The notes: a model not told the origin generated them from the sequence alone. A DNA stretch of 64,000 nucleotides from Salticus scenicus (GCA_963930645.1 OZ005662.1:101540436-101604435); one strand, 5' to 3'. Shown: positions 44,854 to 57,219, counted from the first letter of the stretch. A program made the numbers and translations.

Positions 44854-46014
44854 AAATTGCTTGCTTTTTTTTTTCTTCTTCTTCTTAAGCTAGAAAAAGG
44901 AGTAAGAATGATATCTAAAAAGCGTGCTTTTTTTACATTATAAAATTCTAGTTATGCGTACTTTAGAAACTTTAATATTTTTTAAATTTATATTTAAACT
45001 TCCTCTATATAATGCGTGCATATAAATAGCTACCAAAAAGTCTATAAATATTTATAGTAGAAATATTTTTTTAAGCTGTAATAAAAATTAATCAAAAAAG
45101 TTTTACTAAAAATAATTAAACTGCTGTACTTAAATAAAATATTTCTCTTTACTTAAAATTTTGGAAATCTTAAAACAAACTAAACGAAAATTCAGGTTTT
45201 ATTCTAATATATTTTTTAAGTAACAATTAAAAAAATTTGTTAAACTAGTTCATCAATAAAATCATTATTGTTTATTATAAAATGTTTTTTTTTAAAGTAC
45301 ATTTTCTTGTACATTATGAAATATAATCATGCAATTTTTTTATTCAAAAAATATTCAGAATATTATTCATTATCACTTGTTAATTAATATTCATAATATA
45401 ACATGACTTTAGGGAAAAACAATATTTTTGAAAGTAATGTTTATCTAATAATTACCAGAATAATCCTTCTCTATAATTTCTTTCTAGATAATTTTTTGCA
45501 TATTAATTTTTTCTGGCTAGCGATGTGTACAAGATGAAAAATAACGATGAAAGTATTTTTCTTTTACAAAATTAGTTCATCGGTTTAATAGCAGATTAAT
45601 TACTGATTCTAGATATTTGCTGTTCAATACTAAATTCTTATAATTAACATAAACCTATATCTGTAAAATAGAAAATAATGTCTTGAAGAACTTTAATTTA
45701 CATAAAAAAGGTTAGTGCAGATTTTTATTTATTTATTTAATTTATTTATAAGGAATAATTTTCCTTATGATTCTTTGTTTACTATTGAAAGAAACTTTTT
45801 TTGTACGTTTGTATTTTGTACTCTAACTTTCAGAATTGTTTATGTTGTTATTATTAATAAAAAATGCATTTTTTTTTTTCCTTTTACAAATCTTTATCGT
45901 ACCACATATATGTAGTTCCTCAAGAATGTATAAACGAAAGTAAAAAATAAATAAATAAATACATAAATAAAAATTTTACTTTCATCGAATTAAAACAAAT
46001 AATACAGTAAGCCT
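44611..46014. other. Very AT-rich stretch with homopolymers
   Basis: (TA)n at 44750-44772, a T-run at 44821-44849 and (AATA)n at 45948-45972. No gene or element end is recognised. Confidence 0.5.
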
Positions 46015-46837
46015 ACGAAATTTAACATTTGTCCCCGTAAAAGAACTGTAATTCAGCATTCATGGAAATCTATAGCAATTCATACATTTATCGAAATTTA
46101 TACAAGTCGTACGACGAAGACTTGTAACATATTGATAAACCACGATCCACAGACTCGTGGTTGGCATATTGCCAAGACATTTTTACTGCTCCACTTAAAC
46201 TTCAGGGAACGCAGCAGCGGAAAAGGAGGGGGACAAAAGAACAGTTAGTTAGGTTGTGTTCAAATTCTAGCAACGATGCAGAGCGTCAAATTTCAGAAAT
46301 TATCCATTGTCGGAAAGTGACCCTTGAAATTTTGCACACGTTTACAATGAATGATATTATTTTTTATTGTTCTTTTACAAAAGAGACCCAAGTTCCACAT
46401 GCAATTATCTCAGTAAGAGGCTTCTCAGAGGAGGAAAACTGTCTTTCAGCTTCGCGACGACTCAATTCCCACATCAAAGATATTTGAAAAGTGTCCGCTC
46501 TTGTCGCTCTGCAGTTGCCAGTATTTGAACACTCCTTTATGGTATGGTATTGGGAGGTATTGACTGCATTTAGTGTCCTAGGTCTCAAAAGAATGGAATA
46601 GAAATCCCCTCTCTCTTTCTCTCTTGCTATGTTCCCTAAAACTAAAGTAGAAGAGTCGAAAAGTCCTGGCACTCTGCGAGCCTCAAATCTTTGAATCGTG
46701 GATTTATAATACCTACAAATACCAACTTTTAGCACAATAAAATAAGTCTTTTAGGCGCTATCGGACTTCAGATAATTTCAGTCCTTAATTCTTAACGATA
46801 ATAATTTTAGTTTGTGCCCCTGAGAAAGAACTATAAA
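46015..46837 (-). mobile_element. HINE family B fragments flanking an unidentified insertion
   Basis: 46015-46110 (tgtccccgtaaaagaactgt, aatctatagcaattcatac) and 46712-46837 (caataaaataagtcttttag, gcgctatcggac, ttgtgcccctgagaaagaac) match successive parts of HINE B on the minus strand. The 46138-46712 interval between them does not. Confidence 0.5.
46138..46712. mobile_element. Unidentified insertion with short inverted ends (candidate)
   Basis: Left end aaaccacgatccacag and right end (reversed) aaatccacgattcaaag are imperfect inverted repeats. The interior is more GC-rich than its surroundings and holds two overlapping open frames, plus 46161-46487 (108 aa) and minus 46364-46735 (123 aa). 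I recognise neither product. Inner words gatgcagagcgtc and gtcgctctgcag are also inverted. It could be a DNA element, or unique sequence trapped between HINE pieces. Confidence 0.3.
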
Positions 46838-46930
46838 GGCCGGTTTCCACTGGAGTTCGAGCTTCCAGGTTCAAAAAACCATTAATCACGCTCCCGACAC
46901 AAAGAGCTAAATGTCTTGTCATCAGTTGTA

Positions 46931-48535
46931 CAGTGCGTTGCATGAATATAAACGCACCTTTTCCAATAACCAGAAATAGAATTTTTTAAAATTTAAAAGA
47001 AGGAATGTGACTTACAGTTATTGCATATGACTAACAACTGAATAAGGTGCTTTGAGCACGTATATTTAGGCTCATGCAAACTTATGTAAATAAGTTTTAA
47101 GCATTTTCTTATTTTTCACTGTTTTTCGTTTGTTGCGCGAAATTAAACGTACTCTGTATTTTGCGTTTAAAATTTAACAGAGCCACCGTAATTAAATTAA
47201 AACACATGTAGTCGTATTGCTAAAGTTCTCTAAAATCAGTTTTAATGCTTGAGTGCAAAATTTACGGAGTTTGTTCAGGATGGCAAGAAGGAAACTTTGG
47301 CAGTAGACGAGAGGATAAAAATCGATTTTATGCGTGGTAAAGGCTTTAGCAATCGTGAAACTGGGCACCGAATTCGAAGAAGTGAGAGTGTTGTGCGAAA
47401 TTATATAACGAAAGGAGCAAATTATGGAAAAAAAGCGTTAAGAAACGAACGGGAAAGCTCGCCACTTACGACAAACGTCGAATATGCAAAGCTGCAAAGA
47501 ATAAGAATATTTCCTGTGCGAAGATAAAGGCTCAATACAAGCTGGGTATTCATCGGACAACCCTATGAAGAGCCATCAAAGCTGCAACATTCATTAAATT
47601 TAAGAAAATTATGGTGAAAGCACCCTTCACTCAAAAGAACAAACATATGCGGTTGGAATGGGAAAGAAAATGGATTCTAGATCGACTAAATTGGGAAAAA
47701 GTCATCTTTTCAGATGAAAAAAAGTTTAATCGCGATGACCCGAAAGGATTTCATAGCTACTGGCACGATTTGAGAACCAAAGAAATGTACTGTTCAAAAC
47801 GTCAACCTGAAGGTGGGTCTGTCATAGTGTGGGCAGTCATAGGTTTTAAAGGGACTTTCGAATTAGAGTTCGTGGAGAACACTATGATCTCTGTAGATTA
47901 TGTCCATATACTCACAAGGAACGCCCGCCGTCAAGCAGACAAGAAAGCTGGAAGAAATTATATTTTACAGCAAGATTGTGCATGCATCTGTACATACAGC
48001 ACATATCGTGAAAAAATGATTCCGTGATAATAAAATTAAAGTTATGGAGTGGCCCTTAAAAAGCCCCGATTTAAACATAATGGAGAACGTATGGGGTATT
48101 CTGGTTCGCCGTGTTTACGTAAACGGAAGGCAGTTTAACACGAAACATGAACTAAAATCGGCCATTCTATTAGCTTGGAAGACAATCAGTTTGGATGGCC
48201 TCATGCTATTATATCAGTCAATGCCAAGGCGCTTACTGGCTCTTCTAGAAGCCCATGGTGGCTTTACAAAGTACTAGATACAGTATTTGTTACTCAGTTA
48301 TTTATTTTTTACCTGTGCGTTTAAATTTACGCAACATGTATTTTTGTCATAAATTCAATAAAGTTATTTTCTATAAAATCATATTGGTCTTTCATTGTTT
48401 TGACTCGTATTTTCATTTCTTGAATCATACACATAGAGTTTGGCTCAAGTGTCACCTATTCATATTTCTTTATTACACTTCTATACCATTCTAATTCTTA
48501 AATCTAAGGTGCGCTTATATTCATGCAACGCACTA
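46931..48535 (+). mobile_element. Tc3-like transposon (1605 bp)
   Basis: Terminal inverted repeats CAGTGCGTTGCATGAATATA and, reversed, TAGTGCGTTGCATGAATATA are nearly perfect over 28 bp and are flanked by TA. The length is normal for a Tc1/Tc3 element with a single-exon transposase. The transposase gene is broken by a few frameshifts. Confidence 0.85.
47249..48277 (+). pseudogene. Tc3-like transposase, frameshifted
   Basis: Three pieces cover almost the whole protein. 47249-47527: helix-turn-helix region (DERIKIDFMRGKGFSNRETG, RRSESVVRNYITKG). 47528-47610 in another frame: CAKIKAQYKLGIHRTT-like. 47611-48027: IFSDEKKFN with the first catalytic Asp at 47713, WHDLRTKEMY, SVIVWAVIG, and the second Asp in LQQDCA at 47974. 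48044-48277: WPLKSPDLNIMENVWG with the catalytic Glu, and a normal C-terminus. The EKKFN and W-DLR motifs fit the Tc3 branch (DD34E). At least two frameshifts and a damaged stretch near 47985-48040 make it inactive. Confidence 0.8.
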
Positions 48536-48916
48536 TAACCTTTTTTTTTTATCAGATTGCGCAGTTACATCAAAGGAAAGCATGCAAAATTGACAAAGAT
48601 ATCTGCCTCTGGCCCCTCAATTATCTCAGCTGGGGGTTAGAACCAGGGACTCCCAACCACGTTCGAGGGTTTTAAGCCCGGTTGACCACATCAAAGGATT
48701 CTTAATAGCACCGCTCGAAAGAGCCGTCAGTGGAAACCGGACTTAAGTCCTACCGAGTGTGTTTTGTTAGAAAAAAACCAATTATAATACACTTTTATTT
48801 AATGAAATATTTATTGTTTTTAATTTTTTTTCTTTTAGTCATAAAAATTTAATTTTACGCTTTTTTTTTTAATAGGTTTAAAAGAATTTAAAAAATAATG
48901 GCAACAATAATGAGTA

Positions 48917-50752
48917 GGGGAGACCGGGGCAAGATGAAGAGCGGGGCAAGATAACGAATGTCTTAATTTTTCCGTTTTCCACTAGGTGGCAGCCTCAGTC
49001 GGGCACTACTGGCTCTTCTATCGGCCGTTCGTTAAACAATAGTATAGAAACGCTGAAATCGCCATTTTTGTGTTAGTTGTGAAGCTTTGATTGTTTACCG
49101 CTGTCACGTTATAACTTTTATGCATGTGTAAATAAGCTCTGCTACAGCTACTGGTAAGATATATAGTTTCTCTTTAATATTTATGAGTAACTTAGTTTAA
49201 ATACTACATATTACCATGAATAAATGTCAATTAATCGCCTTCTTTCATGGCAATGAAAACGAATATTTTTAAACAGGCAGTCCGGGGCAAGATGACGAGC
49301 TCGTCATCTTGCCCCGAAACGAATACTTTCTGAACTTGTAGAAAGAGTTCCACCAGGAACTGTAGGCCACTGTAGTGATAACGGCTGGAGCAATGAGGGC
49401 ACCTTTTTCTCTTTTTTGAAGCACTTTTATCTTCACGTGAAACCAAGCAATGAATCTCCTGCTCTGTTGATTATTGACAATCACAAAACTCGCATATAAC
49501 TTTGCAGGCTATCTTATATTGCAGAGAGAAAAACATCATCATGGTTGGGTTGCTGCCCCACATATCACATCGTCTCCAGCCCCTTGATGTGTCCTTTTTC
49601 AGCCCATTAAAAACCTACTATAGCCAAGCATGTGACAACTTTATGGTCACTCATCCAGGACAAACTATCACAGACAAAAATATTGGAGAGCTTTTGAGCA
49701 CCGCTTACTTCAAACCAGCTACAGTTGGAAATGCCGTTAAAGGGTTTAAAGAATGTGGGATCGAGCCTCATAATCCTCTTGTGTTTAGCGAACATGAATT
49801 TGCTGCTGCAAAAACTACTGACCATGATGTTGTTGGCGATGAAACTGAGAATAATAGTGCTAATTCTCAGACCCTGGTAGTAGAAAACCAACATATAAAC
49901 CCTCCAGAAGAACCAGAACTTATGGCAAATGCTGATTCCGATGCACCAAAGAAGCCTGTTAACGTTTTTGATTTCAAACCATTGCCTAAAGCAACACAGT
50001 GTGAGAAAAAAAAAAAAAAAAAAAGCAAAAAACTAAGCTCAAGCATTCTTACAACCACACTCATCAAAGAAATGTTAGAACAAAGGGAAAAGCACAAGGA
50101 AGAACAGGAAGGTTTAAAAAACAGAGAAAAGAAGCTCGGGAAGCTAAAAAGGGAGTAAAAAAACTCAAACTAAGTTCCTGTAGGCCGAAGTCTATAAAAT
50201 TCAGGCCAAACAGTCCAGTTGCATCAACTTCAAAGGTTGTCCTGCTTGTGAAGAGGAATATTGTGACCCTCCAACGGAAGAATGGATCCAGTGCTGTAAA
50301 TGCCAAGAATGGTGGCATGAGGAATGTTCCAATTATGAAAATGGCATTTTTATTTGTGACTATTGTTAGCTACACAACTAAACACTTCAACATTACGTTA
50401 CAATGCATTACGCTTAGTTTGATACTTTGTAAGATGTAAAAACACAGTTATCATTTGTTAAACCGTGTAACATAGTCAAAAGATAAAATATGTTCAACCT
50501 TTTTCAGTGTTGTCATCTTGCCCCAAGGCCAAAGTCATCTTGCCCCAGTACTGGGGCAAGATGACGATTTGTTAAGGTTAGGAAAAAATAAAATTATCCT
50601 TTAATACTTTTATTTGAAAAATTAAATGGAAATATATTTAATACTACAAAGGACTACTTTAACAGTTCGTGTAAAATTAATTTTACTATCCTTAAAAATA
50701 AATTAATAAACAACAAAAATTGTTAGCATAGCCATCTTGCCCCGGTCTCCCC
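48917..50752 (+). mobile_element. pogo/Tigger-like transposon with GGGGCAAGATG ends (1.84 kb)
   Basis: Ends GGGGAGACCGGGGCAAGATG are inverted at both sides and flanked by TA (48915-48916, 50753-50754). Further copies of ggggcaagatg occur subterminally in both orientations (about 48939, 49281, 49303, 50510-50565). The gene inside is incomplete at its 5' side. Confidence 0.85.
49321..50369 (+). pseudogene. pogo-like (DDE_1) transposase C-terminal half with PHD finger
   Basis: The piece at about 49410-49497 reads FYLHVKPSNESPALLIIDNH, where LLIIDNH is the second catalytic-Asp motif of the DDE_1 family. 49502-50158 continues in another frame: GLLPHISHRLQPLDVSFFSP, a family hallmark, and FKECGIEPHNPLVF, then a Lys/Glu-rich coiled region. 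After two more frame changes, 50184-50369 gives CPACEEEYCDPP, CCKCQEWWHEEC and FICDYC, a Cys4-His-Cys3 PHD-type zinc finger. The first half (CENP-B-like HTH domain and first Asp) is missing. Tigger/pogo-type proteins with a C-terminal PHD finger are known among insect transposases. It is inactive. Confidence 0.75.
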
Positions 50753-52503
50753 TACATATAATAGACACATGTGGATAAAATGTTTATCTGGAGATAAATG
50801 TTTTCTACCCACATTTTATAAGAAGAACTAAAAATCATGCAGTACGTATTGGTTATTAACACTCTCCAACAGTACGAACTTGTTGCATCGTAAAACTTTC
50901 ATTATTCTTTGCCTACGTTATCACACATCAGACAGACAGAAGGACTGAAGAGTATACAGATTAAGTAATTGAATTTGAAACCACTCTTAGGCATTGTTGG
51001 AAAGTGTTAAAAAGGCTTAACGCAAAAGAAAATCTAGCCGTTACATTGTAATTGCAGTCCTTAATGTATCTGAATATTTTAGTGTAGCCCTGTAAATCAC
51101 AAGTTTAATGATATCATATTCTATGCAAAACATTATTTTATGATAATAACAATACAATGCCAATTTCTTTGTGATTTTTACAGTAGAAAGTTATTTAAAT
51201 GTGATTTTTAAAAATCTCTGCGCAAAAACGCAAATGAAAAACGCAATGCACTGGCTTTTATTCTTTTGTTGTTGTTGTTGTTGTCCCTGTACACAAACTA
51301 GTTGTACAGGACCTATTAATGTCATTTAAAATAGAGAAAATTCCATAGTGAACGTCATTAATATATATCTTTTTTTTTTCAATTTCTGAAAATATTAACA
51401 AACGCTGGGGCGGGAGGCAGATGTCTAAAAAAATAGACAATGGGACAGACAGATAAGCAAATTAAAATCATATTCACACTTAAAAATTGTTAGAAAGTGT
51501 TAAAAATGCTTCATGTAAACAAAATTTCAATTCTAGCACGATTTTATTGCTGGCTCTCAATGTAATTGAATATTTTTATAGTAAACTTGGAACATCCGAT
51601 AGTGAACTTAAATAACGTATTTCAATTTCACAAGGATTTATGTACAGTAAAGTTATTAAAATATTATTTATAGAAACATTTCTCATAGAACACAATGCTT
51701 TGGAATATTTTCAGATGTCCCTGTACACATGCTAGTAGTGGTATTAATTCCTTTTTTAATATCCGATGGTGAACTTGCATAACATATATCAGTTTCAAGA
51801 TATTCCATAAATATTTACAGGAGGAGCACGGACAGAGACACAGACATATGGACAGACGAACAGACAGATAGAAACACAAACTGAAATGATATTCACACTT
51901 AAAAATTATTAGAAAGTGTTAAAAACGCGCTTCATGTAAAAGAATTTACAATTCTATCAAATTTTTATTAATAACTCTTAATTTAAGTGAATATTATGTG
52001 GCACTGTAAATCTAATACTAATCATACTGTATTCTATAGAAAGCAGTCTTTTGTGCATATGAATAATATATTTAAATTTCATTAACCTTTGTACAAAGTA
52101 AAGCTATTAAAATGTTGTTTATAGATATACTTCTCATAGAACGCAATGCTTTGGAAAACTTTTGAGTGTCACTGTACACAAACCATTGGTGAAATTTACT
52201 CCATTTTACATAGGGAACATCCGATAGTGATTTTGAATACCATACTTCAATTTCACTAAGATTTGTGTTCAGTAAAGTTATTAAAATAGGGTTTATGGAA
52301 ATGCCTCTCGTATAACACAATGCTTTAGAATAGTTTCGGATGCCCCTGTACCAATGCCCTAATTACCTGTTCAGATGTCCCAAACCTGTAGAGCAAGGCG
52401 CGAAATTTCCGCTCGCCTGCTCGCCATTGGCGAGTGGAAATTTTACTGTGGCGAGTAAAACTTCGTCTAAGTATAGATAAAATTCTTACAGTATACGGTG
52501 CTA

Positions 52504-52545
<42 letters not shown>

Positions 52546-52969
52546 CGATTTAAAAACGTAAAATCATGCTAATCTTAGGTAAGGTGACCAGACATCCTCT
52601 TTTTAGGAGTACAGTCTTATTTTTCAACGCTCTGCCCTCCTAAATGAAAAAACAATTACAGGACTAAAAAGTCCTCTTTTTTATGTTTTTCCCCCTCTGT
52701 TCTGTTTTTCATATGAAAAGGATTTAGTCCTTAATTTAAAAAAACCCCGCAAAACTGGGAAGCTCAATCGGCTTTTGGCATCATCGAACGGTGAACACTA
52801 ACTTTTGCTGTGTTAGGTTCAACAGAACAACTTTCTAATAAACTTGCCAAAACATATTATAGTTTATGTCTATTCAGATTCTTCGAATCACAAAGAAATA
52901 AAAGTATTCCTTATATCTGTACGGTTCTTTGATCCAGAACGGGGAACCACTATTGAAATTGTCATGAAA

Positions 52970-53310
52970 TCATTAAGAAGGTGGTGCTCCGGTTGGTACG
53001 CAGTGGGTTGACGTGTGTTCTCACTTTTGCACGAATAATATTCCTCATAAAAATTCTCTCACCAGTGATAGAGAGGTTCTGTCCTCGAATCTGGTATACG
53101 TGAGGCGCTGGATTCGATACCTTGTCGTACTCGTTGGCCTAGTCGTTAGGATTTTTCCGTGGTTTTCTCCGAAACTAGCGTAAATATGGGCTAGAACCTC
53201 TTTGAAAGACCCCACGAAGGACTCTCCTTCTCAGCCTAGAACCTTGTGCAGACAATTGGCCTTAAGGGCCCTCTTCACTCACCGCCGCCGGAAGCCGAAG
53301 CTAATATTAT
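52970..53310 (+). mobile_element. Possible tRNA-related SINE with 'ccgtggttttctccg' body
   Basis: It contains an A-box-like ttggtacgcagtgggttgac, a B-box-like gctggattcgatacc, and a body with tttttccgtggttttctccg and cccacgaagga. The box spacing is longer than normal, and no target duplications were found. It overlaps the left arm of the inverted repeat. Confidence 0.35.
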
Positions 53311-53688
53311 TCAATGGGAATCTTTTTCTTTACGAATAACTTATTAACTAATACATATTTTTAAATTCTGTTTTCACATTGTGAAAATTCCCAGCTGTTA
53401 AATTGGCGGACCTTTTTAAAAAAAATATTTTTTTATTTTTTTATATTTTATTTTGAAGCTGCAAAATACGAATTTTCAATAGGTAAAATCTTTTCACTTT
53501 GCACAAAAAAAAAAAAAAAAAAAAAAAAATACATTTTTAAAAAAGGTCCGTCAATTTAACAGTTGGGAATTTTCTGAATGCGAAAACAGAATTTAAAAAT
53601 GTGTTAGTTAATAAGTTATTTGTAAAGAAAATTTCCCCATGGAATAACATTGGCTCGAGCTTCCGACGACGGTAAGTGAAGAGGGCCG
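53264..53688. repeat. Long inverted repeat inside the hAT (arms about 155 bp)
   Basis: Arm 53264-53428 (aagggccctcttcactcacc...) is inverted at 53533-53688 (...ggtaagtgaagagggcc). Both arms contain aacttattaactaatacat, attctgttttcacatt and aattggcggaccttttt. The loop of about 100 bp carries an A-run. Confidence 0.8.
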
Positions 53689-55135
53689 TTAATGATAACA
53701 CTACCAATACCTGACAAAAACATGCAAACGTTAGTTGAATTCATTTTATGTCCTCCTGGCAAAAAGGCTCCCACAAAGCGACTGTTTTCTTCAATGAACA
53801 AAATGTAGACATGTGAAAAAATCTCCTTTATATACCTACTTTAAAAGCTTAGTAACTACTAAGGCTAATTTAGGTTATACTTGTGGGAACTTTTATAAGA
53901 TGTTGATAAAGAAGGACTGTTCGTTAAAACAAACCGTTTCATCCTCCGAATATTAATTTTATTTTTTCATTTGCCAATTTTATTTTTTCTTTTATGATTA
54001 GGATTTTAATTAAAAAAAAAAAAAATATCTACCAACTTTTTTTTAAGTAACTGCATGAAAGTACCATTTTTTTTTCTATAGCAAAATAATAATAATAATA
54101 ATAATAATAATAATCTATATTGTCCCAGTGACACCTATAAAAATTGGGGATTTTTCTTCTTGTATCCATATATTATTAATTTAAATTAAGGTGTACTGAT
54201 CCAAATTCATCATTTGAGATAAAAATGTTTCCACCACTTGCGTAAAGTCGCTTTTGAATCGGTTTTTATAATCATTTTCATTCAATTTTGTGTACTCTCT
54301 CCTCTAAAATGACCTCTTTTTCAAAACTAAATGTCTTCTATTTTCTTACAAAATAAAAGACATTGCGTAATTTCTCCTCTTTTTCCAATAAAAAATTCTG
54401 ATCACCTTATACGTAAACTATAGAATAAGTTAATCATATTTTGTGGCGAGTAACTTTTTTTTTCAGCGAGTGTAATCTAAGTTGAAATTTCGGGCCCTGC
54501 TGTAGAGGTATTCACTTCATTTTCTATCGGAAACATCCGTAAACTTGAATAGCATGTCAGTTTCAAGAAATTCCATAAATATTTACGGGAGTTAGAGTGC
54601 GGACAGACGAGCAGACAGATACAAAAATTGAAATTAAATTCACACTTCAAAATTGTTAGAAAGTATTAAAAACATTTAATATAAACAAAATAGGGATTAA
54701 AACAGGATATTAAAATATGGTTTATAAAAATACCTCTCATAGAACACAACGCTTTCCCTGTACACAAATCAGCGGTGGTATTTATTCCATTTTACATGTG
54801 AAACATCCGATAGTGAACTTGAATAACGTATTTCAATTTCATTATAAGATTTCTGTACAGTAAAGGTGTTAAAAAATGGTTTATAGAAATACCTCTCTTA
54901 GAACACAACGCTTTGGAATACTTTCGGCTGTCCCTGTGCACAAACCAGTAGAGATATTAACTCCATTTTCGATTGGAAACATCCGATAGTGAACTTGAAT
55001 AACATATATCAGTTTAAAGAAATTCCATGAATATATACGGGAGTTAAAGCGTGACAGACAGGCGGACAGACTGACTAGCAGACAGATAGATCAACCGAAG
55101 TCATTAACGCTTTTCAATCCTGTTGGAAAGTATTA

Positions 55136-57199
55136 AAACATGAAAAAAACTTCAGATTCACAATCTATAGTTGTAAGAGTAATAAGATTTATTAAAAAAA
55201 AAAATGGAGTAGGGCGTGAAGCTGGAACACAAAATTAAGATGGTCGAAAAAGCTCATTTTAAAAAAGCTAGAAAAGATTTTTTGACGGAAATGTAAAATA
55301 AGTAACAAAATTAATTTTGAAATTTAATTCATAGCGTCATAAGAAGTAACAAGAGAACTATAAGTAACCCTGCACATTGTAAATATAATTTTTCATAAAG
55401 AACTTAATTCAAAAATTGTAAAAAAAAAAAAAAAAAAAAAAAATCAGAGTTCGCAGACGTACAGAAGACCAGAAGGCCAATAGTAAAAGATATCCAAGAA
55501 ACCTTTAAGAAAAAGTTATTTAGCTAGTAGTAAATATGAATACATGATTATTTTAGACGAGTTAACAGATTTATTGACGGCATCATATAGAAAACAATGA
55601 AAAACAACTTAGAATTTTAATTTATAATTCCATTGTATTAACGTTTAATTTTGAAAGCTCTCAAAATCAAGTAATCCTTAATTTTTATTTACTTGAATTT
55701 TAATTTTTAAATTATTATGCATATTTAAAAAGAACCATAATAGTAAACAGAAAGATTGGTATAGTGCGACCACGTTTCCTACGACTAGCGGTGAGGTCGA
55801 GTCCAAAAGTTTTGAGGGATGCAAAATTGGCCGAGAGATAGTTATTTGGCAAACATCCAGTTATTCTGTGTTCCCTTATCGCTTGTTTTCTCTCAGTCAC
55901 CCCTATTTTAACACTGGACTCGTTCAATCCGCCCTTGCGCAGAGGCTTCCATGGTCGCAAGAAATGTGGTTAAAGAATATGGATTTTCCGGGAGATAAAA
56001 AAAACAACAAAACAGAACAGTGAAAAGAAACAAAATGACCATATCATTTGTAGTTAAACATTTGAGGAAAAAACACTCAAACCATGTTTTCCTCAAAAAT
56101 GAAACTAGTATGATGTGGTCAATACAAGACTTTCTTCTGTATAATTTTACGCAAAATTCTTGCAATACATGTTATGTAGTTTGGTGCAGCAGTGACCCTT
56201 TTTTAGTGGAGAAAGTTGCAAGGAATGGTAAACTAGAAACGTTACAAAAATACAATCCAATGCAATCATCAGGATGCCTTTATTTGAAGAAAGTTTACTC
56301 TAAAAATTATCAGGAATGATTATTTTCAAAAAGATTGCATACGAAGCGTTGTTAAATATTAAATGAAGATGTAACAATATCGAGATTGTCAAATAAGATG
56401 TGGAAGAGAGCGATTGTAATTGAGTCTTTGCTATTCGATGATATGGAGTAGCTCTGTATTTTCTTCCCTAGAACAGGTCCAGGATGTCTGAAGTAAAAAG
56501 CTAATATTAAGAAAAAACAGCCAAATTAAAGTGCGTAATACTTTCTTTGTTTCTCGAATAAAATGATATAAATATTTTCAACACCAAAAACCGTTATAAA
56601 AACTTATAGCCAATTATTTCGCCAACAAAATAAATCAGACGAATTAAAAACCGTCATCTTCTCGAATAAAATGATATAAATAATTTTAACACAAAAGTTC
56701 GTTATTAAAACTTATAGACAATTATTTCGCCTACAAAATAAATCCTTAAAATAAAAAACAGTTACATCTAACGATTGCACTATAATTGTAATTTAGAAAC
56801 TAAATCTTTTTTTTTAATGGTATTATCTGACATGGATTTCTAAATTTAGCTTTAAGGAAATAAACTTGTGCAATATTATTTGACGCTGAGTTTTCTAAAA
56901 GAGTAATTTATTTAGTAAATTATACTTTGAATTATCAGTTAGTTGACTTCTGATGTGTATTCAAAAAGTTATTTATTAACCAGAAAAGATTTAAATTGCA
57001 TCAGTTAATGATATTTATTCAACAAACAAAGTAACAAATCAGCGCAACGGAAAATACAAATTGCGCACTTCCAGTAAGTCTTTTTTATAATACTAAAAGA
57101 AAGTTTGTATTAGTCAGTTAAATGAATTGAATGAACTCATATTGTTTAGCTGATAATTTAGTACTTAATAAATTTCGAATAAAAATTAGATTTAATTAG
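55136..57199. other. Unassigned DNA with one unrecognised open frame
   Basis: The region 55715-56330 is less AT-biased and holds a 99-codon plus-strand frame at 56020-56319 (MKRNKMTISFVVKHLRKKHS...) and an 81-codon minus-strand frame at 55715-55960. Neither resembles a family I know. Two similar blocks around 56560-56630 and 56665-56740 (aataaaatgatataaat, cttatag(c/a)caattatttcgcc) are a local duplication of about 103 bp. Confidence 0.35.
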
Positions 57200-57219
57200 A
57201 TTAAATGTGAGTAACTTCT

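Larger units (their letters stand above)
46837..48743. mobile_element. Harbinger-type element with a Tc3-like transposon inside
   Basis: Outer ends AGGCCGGTTTCCACTG and, reversed, AGTCCGGTTTCCACTG are flanked by TAA on both sides (46834-46836, 48744-48746). Without the inner transposon (46931-48535) only about 300 bp remain, so it is a MITE. It is non-coding itself. Confidence 0.65.
52394..54499. mobile_element. hAT element (2106 bp) with CAGGGCCCGAAATTTC ends
   Basis: Ends CAAGGCGCGAAATTTC and, reversed, CAGGGCCCGAAATTTC are flanked by a perfect 8-bp duplication ctgtagag (52386-52393, 54500-54507). Subterminal gcgagt words are repeated. No transposase frame is recognised. The interior holds a SINE-like unit and a long inverted repeat. 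Confidence 0.85.
50832..55135 (-). mobile_element. HINE family E, second expanded copy, split by a hAT
   Basis: The 3' end at 50832 (small hairpin atgc-agtac-gtat, third arm TGTTGGAGAGTGTT) and the 5' hairpin at about 55106-55135 (AATACTTTCCAACA/GATTGAAAAGCGTT) bracket the same inner blocks as 26170-28548: GTCT tracts near 50935, 51450, 51835-51870, 54605 and 55062-55090. Bases 52394-54499 are a later hAT insertion. Confidence 0.7.
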
